Assembly: GCA_012656075.1 (NCBI GenBank)
Contig: JAAKBF010000049.1
Coordinates: forward strand, 741,662 to 805,661
Source: Phytophthora hibernalis
Taxonomy: Eukaryota; Oomycota; Peronosporomycetes; Peronosporales; Peronosporaceae
Direction of reading: 5' to 3'
Length of the DNA stretch: 64,000 nucleotides
Shown piece after piece: positions 1-10,299 of this stretch. The first letter of the stretch is position 1. Each line of letters begins with the position of its first letter. Both the position numbers and the translations under genes were made by a program. The notes beneath the pieces were generated by a model that searched no databases, was not told the DNA's origin, and was given only the letters and a program-made list of their open reading frames with translations.

Positions 1-516
1 TTGAGTTCATTCACGGACATGTCACCCGAAGACCTGCTAGCTAGCGGCGAGCTGGATGAGATGTTCCGCGCCACCGTTTCAATATCCAAGGAGAGGGGCG
101 AGAGAGGTCGACTCTCAAGTGGCGCCAGCAGTATGTTGGATAGTTTGACCAGCTCGTTCAAGAATCCGGAGTCATTGCAGAAGGCTGTGCAAAACTTGGA
201 TCACGATGACAAGCATCTGTTCCAGGGGTTAATCGACAGTTGGCGCGCACAAAAGCCAACTGGCGGGGATGCTGTTCTCCAGGAAGAAGACCACATTGCC
301 AACCTACCGGTGGAGCCGAACGCGTACTCCCAGCACAACTTTGAAACGAGCAGTGGGCGCAACTTGACCCACTCGCTCGACTTCGAGGAAGCGCGTTCAC
401 TGCCTCGACGGAACGCAAATGGAATCTCCTACGAGCTCGGCAATATCTCGAACGACATCGACGATCTGATGGACTCGGACCTCATGCGCCCCATCCGGAA
501 GGGCAAAATGTATTAG
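1..516 (+). CDS. C-terminal part of an unknown protein, cut by the window edge
   Basis: Open from base 1 to TAG at 514-516, 171 codons. There is no ATG at the beginning, so the true start lies outside the window. The protein is hydrophilic, rich in Ser, Asp and Glu, with no membrane segment and no motif I recognise. A weak helical stretch (about residues 45-80) is followed by a low-complexity acidic tail ending in basic residues. Codon choice is GC-rich at third positions like the neighbouring host genes, which supports real coding. Function not assigned. Confidence 0.6.
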   Translation: MSSFTDMSPEDLLASGELDEMFRATVSISKERGERGRLSSGASSMLDSLTSSFKNPESLQKAVQNLDHDDKHLFQGLIDSWRAQKPTGGDAVLQEEDHIANLPVEPNAYSQHNFETSSGRNLTHSLDFEEARSLPRRNANGISYELGNISNDIDDLMDSDLMRPIRKGKMY

Positions 517-1192
517 TATGGTTGGTGGACTGCCAGGCCAGTGAGCGGGAGCAGGTGCTGACAAGAGCCAATTGAGACCTGGAGTGGACCGAGTGCTGGT
601 GAGAGGCCCTTACGCATGAAGTGGGGCCGTGGATACGTCTTTATTTTCATTTTATAAGTTGGTTGGGGACACGAGACCACGAGCAGAAGAAGAAGGCCAC
701 GCCAGCACCAGGCAGGGACAGGTAGCGACAGTAGATTCGTGTTGGTGCGAGAAATAAATCAATGGATGTCCAGCAAAGTGCAACGCGAAACAGAATCCGG
801 GCCCGACTAAGATGATCTATAATACTTCGAAGTAATGAGCAACGTATGTTGTTGTTGACTTTGCGTTTCGAGGCGTGAGCGAAACAACAAAAGCCTTTGG
901 TGGGAGAGCTGTGATCACGCAAAAATGCCATCGGGCGCTGGTGTGTAACACCTTAATGTATCCATTTCCATTTGCGTCCAATCGCGGAGGTGATTGCGCC
1001 TTATCGACGAATGGGGGAGAACTCAGGCGTCGTGTTTTGGGCCAATTAGACGTGGGTACACTGTCTTTCCGCAGAAGTTGGCCCAGCCCATCGCTTTGAG
1101 TCTCACTCTAAGTCCCGCACGCGAGAAGCTCAAGGCAGACGCCAACGTCCACAGGACACCAGCCACAGGACACCACACTCATAGCCTCTACA
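517..1192. other. Intergenic: 3' region of the first gene and upstream region of the MYB gene
   Basis: No convincing coding sequence on either strand. Short open stretches show no family resemblance. An ATG at 1193-1195 is followed at once by a donor-like GTACGT and could be a tiny first exon of the MYB gene, but joining it to the next exon does not keep frame in a simple way. Confidence 0.4.
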
Positions 1193-1365
1193 ATGGGTAC
1201 GTCTCCTCTCACTTCATAGCCAACTACATCATCTTCTAACGTTTTGGGGTCTTCTTATTTGGTCCTGGATGTATTTTTAGTGGCGGAGGCGGCAGTGTAG
1301 GACCTTTTCCCATACATTATCCAAATGAAACGAGAGTGATGGTCCTGACAGTCTGAACCCTGTAG

Positions 1366-3133
1366 GAAGCGCGGACGGGACGCCGTGGGGGCGGAAGCGC
1401 ACGTGGAACAGACGGGGAAGCGCAGAAGAAGAAGAACGGAGGCGTCGTGAGCAAGCGCTGGACACCCGAGCAGGACGAGGCTCTGAAGAAGGCGGTGGCA
1501 GAGCTGGGCCACCGTAACTGGATGGTGTGACCTACTGAAGCTCTGGAGATGGCTACACTCTCCTAACAGCTGGGATTGGTGTTACTGTAGGCGGTGGCGG
1601 AGCGAGTACCTGGACGCGACAACGCGCAGTGTCTGCAGCGCTGGAATAAGGTGCTGAAGCCTGGACTCGTGAAGGGTCCGTGGTCGGTGGAGGAGGACGC
1701 GATGCTCATGGAGATGATGCTCAAGGGCTACGACAATTGGCGTCAGGTGTCCAACAGCATCCCTGGACGAACGTGCGTTGGATGACTGGAGAGTGTGGAG
1801 AAGAAGACTGATGTGGGTTCTTTTTATTGTATTTTCAGGGCCAAGCAGTGCAGGGAGCGCTGGCGGAACCGACTGGACCCGAGCATTAACAAATCGTGAG
1901 ATTCATGTGGTAATGGTGGTAGGATATTTGATTAACGTGACTATTCGTTTGTCGACAGACCGTTTACCGAGGAAGAAGATGACGCCATTCAGCAAGCGTA
2001 CGAGAAGTATGGCAACCGCTGGACCCAGATCGCTGAGATTCTTCCCGTATGTATGGATATGGGGTTTTCGTAGTTGATAGTGGGTGAGGCTGATGGTTGT
2101 GAAATTACAGGGTCGTACTGAAGATGCAGTCAAGTTGAGATGGAAGACTCTGAACCCGAACCAGAAGACGTATACGAAGCTGGGACGCCCGAGGCTTCTC
2201 AACACGGATGACGCCCCGCCAGTGTCGACGTCGCCAGTCAGACCGAATTACGCTTCTTCCTGCAACCTGTGAAGTTGGAAATGTCGAACCAGCCAACTCC
2301 TATCAGCAACAACCATGTCAGCACGACGCAAGTTAATTTGGAGCCGATTCTAAGCCCTATGGAAGAAGACAGAGATGAGCGAATGAGTGCGGAGGACGTC
2401 ATGATCTTGAACGAATTCTTGCGCGGCCACTCGAACAACTCGCTAGGCAACGGCAGCTTTAAAGCTTGCTCTCTGCTACAAGCTTGCGTGATCTCGGCGA
2501 CGATATTGACGCCGCAATATTGAGGATGGAGTCCCAGTCTGCCGCACACCCTCTGACGGAATCCGTTGCAGAGGCGACGGCATCGAAACCCTTGCCGAAC
2601 CCGCTGGGCCGCCCCCTCACCGTATGCTGAACAAGATGCTGAGTCTCGGCGACACGAAGAGCGCAAGTTTACGCTCGATCACAGCTGATGTTGAACCGGA
2701 TGACTCGTGGATAAACGGAGGTTTGACACGGCGTCTAAGCAGCATGTCTGTGAACGAGGGTATTTTCGAGCAGGAACTTGTTGACGGCAACCAGAAGTTG
2801 AGTTCCATGGACTCATTCGAGCAGCAGCTTGCATCGCTTAACGATACCGGCTCGTTGTTGAATCTTCCGCTGGACTTGGGCGATGAAAGCAAGAACAGTG
2901 CTGTAGCGGCCGCCACCTACGATGCCGTGAATGGGGCAGGACCTTCAGGTGCAGTTGCTCCACCGTCTCACGATTCGCTCCAGCAGCTGATTCTGGAGGA
3001 CGAAATTCCTGTGCACGGCCTGTCGAATCAAGCAACCACGACCACCGACACAAAGACGATGACGGCGCATGACTTCTACAGCACCACAGTCCCGCACGAC
3101 CAGCTATCGACAGCGCATCGCTTTGAAATTTAG
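1366..3133 (+). CDS. Three-repeat (R1R2R3) MYB transcription factor
   Basis: Nuclear DNA-binding regulator of the 3R-MYB class. Visible exons are 1366-1524, 1591-1772, 1839-1895, 1959-2046 and 2111-3133, separated by GT-AG introns of 66, 66, 63 and 64 bases. R1 carries SKRWTPEQDEAL and GHRNWM, continuing to AVAERVPGRDNAQCLQRW. R2 starts GPWSVEEDAML and ends AKQCRERWRNRLDP. R3 has PFTEEEDDAI, NRWTQIAEILPGRT and AVKLRWKTL. The Trp spacing in each repeat is canonical. The long tail after R3 is Ser/Asp-rich and ends at TAG 3131-3133. Frame breaks interrupt the tail near 2214-2217 (CCCC), near 2470-2490 and at 2612-2616 (CCCCC). Two of these sit on homopolymers, so assembly indels are likelier than decay. 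The N-terminal start is unresolved: in-frame stops precede 1366, so a first exon lies upstream. Confidence 0.85.
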
Positions 3134-3561
3134 ATGAGCTTATGCATTGTCGTGAGAGGCGTCACTTCACGTTTGTGCGAGTGTGGAAAGCGGGAAAGCA
3201 CGCTGACTGGTTCGTCGCACCTATCTATTCGATCAAGAACTTGCAGACCAGCCTTGTCCGCCAGCCAGCAAACGTTTGCTCGATGCCAGACCACAGGGAA
3301 GGAGAGGAGAAAACAAGTGCCGCTGTCTTCGCGTTTCGTCCTACAAGGTCCTGTGATCTGTACGAGGAATGCCTCTCTACATGTTGCCATGAATGAAAGA
3401 ACCCCTTATGATCAGCAGGACCACCGTGTTCCGCACCCAAATCCCACCGTATTTTGACACTTGAACCTCAAATTTGATGTGCAGCACGTCGCCACACAAT
3501 CGCCCCACAAAACAGAGTCGACGCATTTCGAACCTCCTCACACCGGAATACGTACGTGACC
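3134..3561. other. Intergenic between the MYB and FKBP genes
   Basis: MYB 3' region and FKBP promoter. No protein family or RNA gene recognised. Confidence 0.5.
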
Positions 3562-4614
3562 ATGACGCTGCCCAAGCGATTCCCGAGCCTCGTGACCCGC
3601 GCCGCCCGTCAGAACGCACGCACCATCAGTACGGACCTCTGTCCACCATCATTATCATAGCATTACCCTCTCTAACCTCCGTGTCTTTGCATCAACAGCT
3701 CGTCAATCTCGTTCGCTGCTGGCTCTGACGCAGTCGCTTCCTGCTGCTTCTGCTGCTCCTCGTAGCCTGCAATCAGTTGCATTCCCTTCGCTGCACTTCG
3801 GTGGAGTTACCAACTTTAGCTCGCAGGCTACTGGTCGTGTAGTGGCCCTGGGCGACCGCGTGTCGCTGCACATGGACGGAAAACTGTCGGACGGTGAGTC
3901 TCTGCCTACGACGAAGGAGGGCGCCCCGCTCAAGTTCATTGTGGGCGGTGGACAGGTGCTCCCTGGTGTGGAGGACGCTGTACAGGGCATGGCCAATGGC
4001 GAATCTAAGACGGTGAACCTGGAACCCGCCCAGGCTTTCGGCGCCGACAAGCAGATCCTCACGGTGCCGCTCAAGGAGATGAACCTGCCGGAGAAGGAGC
4101 GCGAGATGCTCGCGGTGGGTCAGGTGCTGGAGCTGGCAGGTGGAGAGCGCGCACGCATTGTCAAGCTCTCGGACGACACCATGGACATCGATCTGGCTCA
4201 CCCGTACGCTGGTCAGTCGCTGACTGTGACGCTGGAGCTGGTGGACCACGAGCTGCACTCCGAGCTACACGTGGAGGAGCGTCTGGTCCTGCCCGAGGTG
4301 ATTGAAGAAGGTGACAATGCCACGTTCGCCCAGCGTGGAGACACGATGGTGATGCACTACACGGGTAAGCTTGCAGCGGACGGCAAGGTCTTCGACTCAT
4401 CGCGCGACCGTGGCCAGCCGTTCCAGTTCCAGATTGGCGTGGGTCAGGTGATCCGAGGCTGGGATGAAGGTGTCATGCGCATGAGCAAGGGCATGAAGGC
4501 CACGCTCAACATCCCGGCGGCCAAGGGCTACGGCAAGGCTGGTGCTGGTGGCGTCATCCCCCTGACGCCGACCTGGTCTTCGAGGTCGAGCTGCTGGACA
4601 TCGTGCGTCGCTAA
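3562..4614 (+). CDS. Two-domain peptidyl-prolyl isomerase: SlyD-type FKBP fused to FKBP12-type, probably mitochondrial
   Basis: Prolyl cis-trans isomerase and folding helper. Exon 1 is 3562-3628 and exon 2 is 3699-4614. The 70-base GT-AG intron splits a Thr codon and joins in frame. About 327 residues. Residues 1-60 are rich in Arg, Ser and Ala with almost no acids, like a mitochondrial presequence. Residues about 71-215 form a SlyD-like FKBP with an insert-in-flap region: VGGGQVLPGVEDAVQGM, then DIDLAHPYAGQSLTVTLELV. Residues about 225-327 are a classical FKBP12-type domain: MVMHYTGKLAADGKVFDSS, FQIGVGQVIRGWDEGV, ATLNIPAAKGYG. The last residues are read in the wrong frame as sequenced, because one base is missing in the C run at 4558-4562; in the other frame the family-typical FEVELLDIVRR end and a TAA at 4612-4614 appear. 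A degenerate inverted copy of the 3' half lies at 43351-43592. Confidence 0.88.
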
Positions 4615-4640
4615 GCAGTAGATACATGCACAGACCTTTT

Positions 4641-5060
4641 GAGTCGTGCCGAAACAAGGCACATCTTTGAAACCACAATGAGTTTGACACGTTATGATCG
4701 AGGCATGTTAGTTCTTCAGCCTCCCTCCATCTCTAAACGTCCGTGTTAAGCGGTTCATCATCAGACTCGCCAAATACGCCTTGAGATCTCCGTATTTGGC
4801 CACCTGTCCGATCACAATAATCGCCGGCGAGTACTTGTGTCCCTCCGTCTTAGCAGCGATGTCCGCCAACGTCCCGAGCAGCAGCACCTGATCCGGGTTC
4901 GTGCCAAAATGGATCAACGCCACGGGCGCGCCCTTATCCTTTCCATTCTCCACCATACTCGCACAAATGCTTGCAATCGTTCTCGTCGCCATCAGCAGTA
5001 CAATAGTCTCCACCTTTGCCAGAGTGTCAAAGTCCATCTCCGCCGGTTTGTGACCCGAAA
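4641..5060 (-). pseudogene. C-terminal fragment of a second SUMT gene (uroporphyrinogen-III C-methyltransferase)
   Basis: On the minus strand this is nearly identical to the last 110 codons and 3' flank of the SUMT gene at 42197-43062: MDFDTLAKVETIVLL, VALIHFGTNPDQVLLLGTL, SPAIIVIGQVAKYGD. The match begins at the codons for SGHKPAEMDFD (about 5055) and runs past the stop to about 4641. One base is lost near the end (about 4774), which garbles the last residues. No start or N-terminal part is attached. The missing upstream half sits about 8 kb away at 13158-13430 on the same strand. The fragment is tail-to-tail with the FKBP gene. Confidence 0.85.
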
Positions 5061-5080
5061 CTAGGGCGTCTGCGACTTAG

Positions 5081-5090
5081 ACTGGGAATA
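5081..5090. repeat. 10-bp inverted repeat, left partner of 13148-13157
   Basis: ACTGGGAATA here and its exact reverse complement at 13148-13157, immediately next to the resumed SUMT sequence. It may mark the ends of the insertion that split the SUMT copy. Twenty unexplained bases lie between the left host edge and this repeat, and no clear target duplication is visible. Confidence 0.4.
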
Positions 5091-5149
5091 TCAATTTGGT
5101 ACTGGGGCAGGCCCTTCGCGCTGCTATATTATTTCGAGTCTTCGCTACA

Positions 5150-5442
5150 ATGAAAGTGACTATTATTACAAACTGGATTCACTTAGTTTTGTATGTGGGC
5201 TATTTGTTGGCCCTTTTCTACTACAAAATTGAGGAGTTGAATCTCAACTCGCCTGTGGTTTAAAGATCCGTGTGCGCAGCACGCGGGTTTAAACCCAGGA
5301 CCAAGCAGGGTCACACCTTGCTCGGCTTAGGGTTGTGTCACCGCTCTCAGCGTTTTTAAGGGTGAGGCTCGGGTGTAGTTTCCCTGCCGGCATCTCCGAC
5401 TTCTATGATTTGTAACTAGATGACATCCGTATTTAATAGTCT
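5150..5442 (+). repeat. Short interspersed repeat, copy 1 (SINE-like)
   Basis: About 290 bases that match 26120-26444 closely in the same orientation, from GAAAGTGAC to TTTAATAGTCT. It contains GCGGGTTTAAACCCAGGAC, loosely like a Pol III B box, and no ORF. Relative to copy 2 it lacks about 15 bases near 5243 and some bases at the 3' end. Class is uncertain: SINE-like, or a solo terminal repeat. Confidence 0.75.
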
Positions 5443-5815
5443 TACAGTAATTGGCAGATTCCGGACGCCAGTCCGGAAAGCTGCAATAGAGTCAACAGTG
5501 CCACGCCGGAAAATAATCCGCCAATCAGCGCGGGGTTATTCATTCCGGACGTGTAAGGGCTAAAATCGTAATATAATTCCTTCTTCTTGACCACCCCGTT
5601 ATTATTAAACCAGCAAGACCCAAAGCAAATGTTAAACCTTTTTGCACCAAGTGCCGAAGCCACTTCGCCCGCCGCGGCCTAAGCAGCCCAAGCAGCTCCT
5701 GTCCATAAAGATAAAGCAGCGAGTAGCTGCGCGCGGGAGCTGTCGCAGTCGGTCGTGTGTCTGCAGCATCTCGGCTAGGACGAGAGGAGTCCGGCCCGTC
5801 CGAGGCCGTCACCAA
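5442..5815 (-). pseudogene. Fragment of a small membrane-protein gene
   Basis: Two minus-strand frames read through one apparent protein. The upstream frame has LVQKGLTFALGLAGLIITG (membrane segment). A frame shift at about 5598 (a GGGG run on the minus strand) leads to KKKELYYDFSPYTSGMNNP, then a second hydrophobic segment GGLFSGVALLTLLQLSGLA and a stop at 5442. So it looks like a two-pass membrane protein of about 120 residues. Family not recognised. It is head-to-head with the kinase fragment, as if a divergent gene pair had been captured together. Confidence 0.45.
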
Positions 5816-6215
5816 GTCCGAGAGCTCGTTCGTGGCCGACTCACCGCCGCAAGTGCTAGATCAAGTTAGCCCCTCGGTCGCGGGCTTCCGAGCGCTGATG
5901 CCGGAAGTGTACGTGCTGGAGTGCGTGCCCAGCAAAGGCATGACGACCACATGCAACAAATACGTGTGCCAGACGGACAACCGCCGCTTCGCCTGCAAGA
6001 TCATCGAGAAGCAGCTCCTGTCCCCGTCAGTAAGCGCATGGAGGTGTCCGCCGAGTCACGACGCGAGGTGGACGTGCCGCGGCCCGTGGGCCACCCGCAC
6101 ATCGACAAGCTCGAGAAGGCCTTCGTGGATGACGGCTACCTGATCCTGGCCACGGAGTGCGAGGCCGTTCACGTGGCCCGCTGCGTTCTTTCGGCGGTGC
6201 AGCACATGCACAGGT
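5757..6215 (+). pseudogene. N-terminal fragment of a protein kinase
   Basis: Two frames joined at about 6025 (next to CCCC) give the N-lobe of a Ser/Thr kinase. NRRFACKIIEKQ has the ATP-binding Lys in the VAIK position. The alpha-C Glu region REVDV is followed by GHPHIDKLEKAFVDDGYLI (the strand 4/5 motif) and an AVQHMHR helix E end. The sequence stops just before where the HRD catalytic loop should be. No HRD, DFG or APE motif follows, so it cannot be a working kinase. About 45 residues of leader lie ahead of the domain. Truncation inside the 8-kb insert fits a captured gene piece. Confidence 0.65.
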
Positions 6216-6473
6216 ACCAACTGCCATTCCGCGGAACTTTAGTCAATGCACAAATAAATTATTCAGTATATTGCAGATATTCCAAGTACAAGATGGCAAC
6301 GTGTATTTGGTAAGTAGTACAGGTAAACAGTACAGCTACGCGTTTACGTACAACCTTCGCCACGGTCGCTGCCCCCAAAAAACGACGGTTCACCTTGAGA
6401 AACAGAAGCATTTCAAGTCGAATGGGGAGAATATCGTGACGGTGAAGCGAAAATGATGCACAGAGTAAAGAGT

Positions 6474-7156
6474 TTGATACTTCCTCTGTCTGGAAATGAT
6501 CCGAACAAACGTTTTGTTTTTGACCTATCGTCGGTGTTTGTGACTCTATTCGTATGCTGATTGGATCAAACGAAAGATATGGATCTCCGCTTTTGGGGCA
6601 TATATTTTGTTGTTGGTGATTCGCTGTACATCCAACACAATCGAGTCCAGAAGCAGGTTCACTCCGGCCTCCCATGCCCCCAAGTTCCGCCACGCCACAA
6701 CCAAGCATTTAACACGCAAACGCAGACCACCACGCCTAAGCTAACCGACAACGAGCGCCCACCAGACCATTGACGAGCTCCTGGAGCGAAGTGTAAACTG
6801 CGCTCTACCTCGTGGGGCGCTGTCGGAAGACGATAAGTCGTGGAGGCGCGGACGGTCGAATATCACGGAACTGTGGCAGCTACTGCGTGGCATGGAAGAG
6901 TGGAGACGCCTGTAACCTAGCCAAGAGCAAGATCAAGAAGAATAGCGCTCGGAGGCGTGTTAACCGCGATGAGATGTGCGCCAAGCTGAAGGCGGTCCAA
7001 TCATCTGTAAATGCATACTTAAGTAGAGTCACAAACGCCGACAATAGGTCAAAAACAATACGCTTGTTCGGATCATTTCCAGACAGTCACAAACGCCGAC
7101 AATAGGTCAAAAACAATACGCTTGTTCGGATCATTTCCAGACAGAGGAAGTAACAA
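6474..7156. repeat. Inverted-repeat structure with a 58-bp tandem duplication in the right arm
   Basis: 6475-6547 is the imperfect reverse complement of 7024-7156. In the right arm the unit 7027-7084 is repeated exactly at 7085-7142 (58 bp, beginning AGTCACAAACGCCGAC). The core between the arms (about 6550-7020) holds short, broken, Arg-rich reading frames with no recognisable family. It may be a small TIR element or foldback element. Confidence 0.7.
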
Positions 7157-7486
7157 GTTGGTAGACTTTGAAGAGGGCTCCCCAACAAGGTACACGTACC
7201 TAGAACTGCCAAGCGTAAAAAGGTTATTACCGTAAAAATGCGTAAATACCTGTAAAAAATAAACGTAACCGTTACCGGCCAGTTTTTTTAGTACTGAAAC
7301 GCACAGGATTGCAATTTAAAATTCCCTCCCGACTCGACTATATCCGATTCTCTTATTTCCGTCCGAAACTGAAAGGAAAATAACCATTTCGGTTTTTGCC
7401 GCGAGGACGAGAAGCGGCCGTTAATGACCAGCGACCGGAGCGTACGGTAGACGCGGCAGGCGCCGCAGACACGAGGCTCGCATGTC
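7157..7486. other. A/T-rich non-coding stretch before the MULE coding region
   Basis: Contains short runs of GTAAAAA-like words (7217-7260), which could be the subterminal part of the MULE. No clean terminal inverted repeat could be matched to the right side. Confidence 0.35.
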
Positions 7487-10295
7487 GTGGGTGGTAGTGC
7501 GCAGGGCGACGAGGCAGATGATGATGAAGCTGTAGGAGATGCAGATTCAGATGGTGGTGAACTTGCGGAGGAGAGCAGCGGCCGGAGGGTGCAGCAGCCG
7601 CGGCAGACACGAGGCTCGCATGTCGTGGGTGGTAGTGCGCAGGATGACGGTGGCGGGTCCTCTGTAGCGTCTGTGGAGGGTGAAGATATGGCTGGCCGTG
7701 GAGACTTTCCGGGCGATGTGGCAGATGGTGGCGAAGATGAAGGAGACGCAGATGATGTCTCAGATGGTGGTGAATCAGAGGAGGAGAGTAGTTCTCGCGT
7801 TGGTAACAGAGGAGGTCCGGATAAGTGGCACGGCAGTTGGGATGTGTGATTGCAGTATTTCGCAGGCTACTGCGAGCGCACCATGCAGGTGCGTCCGGTA
7901 AAGGAGACTATGTATCGGTCAGAACGGAACAAGCGAGTTCAGCGGTCCAAGCGCGGTGACGACGACTCGCTCCTGATTCCAGAAGGGATTGATCTCTACC
8001 AACGGACCTATATCTGCACGCACGGATGGAAGAAGCCCAAGTCTCGTGGCGAAGGCAGCCGTCCGCGCCAGCACATCAGACTTACCGATTGCCCCTTCCG
8101 TTTCGTCGTGCAGTGGAACCTGGCAAAGAAGTCGCTCCAAGTCAAGAGCGGACAATCATCCAGTATCAGAGCGCGCATTTGCGACGTATCCGTCTTCTCG
8201 AGGAGTTGACAGTGCTATGGTGAGTGCTCGGGTGAACGGGATGCTGGCCGTCGGTCGCGTATCTACGATTATCTACTGGAGCACAATCAGAACGTGCTCC
8301 AGGTTGATGTAGACAACATGGTGCGCGCTCATTCGGCCTCTATCGTTGGTGGTGACGATAATGAAGCAACCGCGCGGGAACTGACTGCTTTTGCTGTGGC
8401 TAACAAGGAGAACATTTCATCTGTGGCGGACACCGCAGCTGGTGAGACGGGCGTGATTTCTTTGGCTACGGCGCACATGCGCAGGCTTTTCAGCCGCTTC
8501 AGCGAACTTCTTCTCGTAGATTGTACCCACAAGACAAACCGGTACGTTCTTTTGCGTCATCCAGGATTTTAACATGATTCGTCCAGTACTAACCAGGATT
8601 TTATTTCTTTTGTTCTACAGATACAACTACCAGCTCCTGACGTTCATGTCGATGAACGAGTTCGGTGAGGGGCGGTGGTTCAGCACTCTCTTCTGGAAGC
8701 CAACGGAGACTGGCACATGGACAAGGCCATTATGCACTTCAAGCGGATGCATCCCACCAAGATCAAGTTGCTTCGAGTCATTATGGTGGATAAGGACATG
8801 AACGAGATTCGAGTTCTTGAAGCACACTTACCAGAAGCGCGGGTGTTTTTATGTCACTTCCACGTGATAAAGTATCTGAAAGAGATGAGATCCAAGCCTG
8901 AGTTTGGTAAAATTTCGACGGACGACGCCGGCATGGTCGACGCCTGTAGCCACAGGATGGTTTACGCGGGGTCGGAGGATTCGTACGAGTCGGCGCACGC
9001 TGCTTTGAAGGGTTTGTGTGAAAGGATCAGCATATCTGGATTCTTCTCTTATTTCGAGAAGAACTGGCACGATTGTCAGGAGCGGTGGGTCATGCATCGC
9101 CGTGCTGACCTACCGCACTTCAGAAACCACACCAACCACCGTCTAGAAAGCTTCTTCGGGAAGCTGAAGGACGGTGTGGACGGATCGAAAAGCATGGCTG
9201 AATGTATCAAGGCTTTGGTGGCCTTCGATCGACGAGTTGAAAACGAGTATGGTTACCGGCATACACGTATCGGCCAGTTTGTTAAATCAATTATGACGAA
9301 GAAATGTCAAATGTTCTTCGCTTTACGACTCCTTATGTGGCTGGGCATGTGCAAGAGGAGTACGCCCTCGCGCTGCAGAATTTGGAGGTGTACACTTTCG
9401 TCCGCGATGCTACTGAAGAACGTGTTGTTCGCGTTAAAGGAATGCTCAAAGATCATTCATTTCGGGACGATGATTGGCGCTGCGACTGCACCTTCTCGCT
9501 ATCTATGCGCCTTCCTTGTCGCCACGTCATCGCCTACAGAAAGAGTCAATCTTTTGCTGGTCCAGTTATTCCATGGGCGTGCATCGACGGGAGGTATGAC
9601 GTTTTGATATTTATCCAGGATTCTTCCAGTATTTATCCAGTATTTAACCATATTTTGATATTTACTGTACAGATGGACCAATCCGCAAAGTGATCTGAAG
9701 AAAGTACATCAGTTTTCGTACGAGCGCTTCCAGGATAACACTGTCGGAGGAGCATGCGCAGCGCTACACTGAGGCCGTGCGCGCTTTTCACCTGTGCGCG
9801 GCGGAGTTGGCTGATATAAACGAAGACGACGAAGACGAGTCTATGCTGCAATTCGTGCTACAGCAATGGCGCAACGTTCGACAACGCACCAAGGTTGCCC
9901 AAGACGTACCACCGCCAGCACGATCACCCGCGCGAGAAGACAGCTCCAGTAGCGAGGCAAAGGAGGACGAAGACGTGGAGGAAGCGGACCAAGGCGGAGT
10001 TGCGCAGGATGTCCTCGCCGCAGGATCCAGTCAGGTGACTATCAAGCTTAATCCAAAGGCCACGAAAGTGGGACGACCAAAGCTCGACATGAAGAAGGCC
10101 ATTGTCAGCGAGAAAGCCGGCCGTAAATGGCACGAAGCAGCAGATGCTGGCCGCAAACAAGCCGGGGATGCCACGCTGGAAAAGGTGTTGGACTCTCTAG
10201 TCCGCGACCAGCCGGGACTGGTGGAGACGCAGCGTCGTCTTGCGGGAGTGCTGGTAAAATTCACTGAAGCTGACTCCAAGAAACCTAAGTTCTAG
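7487..10295 (+). pseudogene. MULE transposase (FAR1/FLYWCH-type zinc domain, DDE core, SWIM finger)
   Basis: Mutator-like transposase. 7487-7849 encodes an acidic Asp/Glu/Gly-rich leader. 7850-8160 encodes a zinc-binding DNA-contact domain (AGYCERTMQV, YICTHGWKKPKSRGEG, TDCPFRFVVQW). The DDE core follows: LLVDCTHKTNR with the first Asp, VIMVDKDMNE with the second, LCHFHVIKYLKEM, and NHRLESFFGKL with the Glu. A SWIM finger, CDCTFSLSMRLPCRH, lies near 9480-9530. Two introns can be placed: 8542-8620 (joins R-YNYQ in frame) and about 9593-9673. Frames break near 7850, 8160-8230, 8690 and 9745. The C-terminal part (9777-10295) has an AT-hook-like KVGRPKLD. At least several breaks would prevent translation as sequenced, so I call it a decayed or mis-assembled copy. 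Confidence 0.8.
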
Positions 10296-10299
10296 CGGC

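Noticed and set aside
647..931. Minus-strand ORF in the first intergenic region
   Set aside because: No motif, odd composition and overlap with the probable 3' UTR of the first gene; looks random.
5150..5442. tRNA gene in the SINE-like repeat
   Set aside because: GGGTTTAAACCC resembles a B box, but no cloverleaf can be folded and no A box is at proper spacing.
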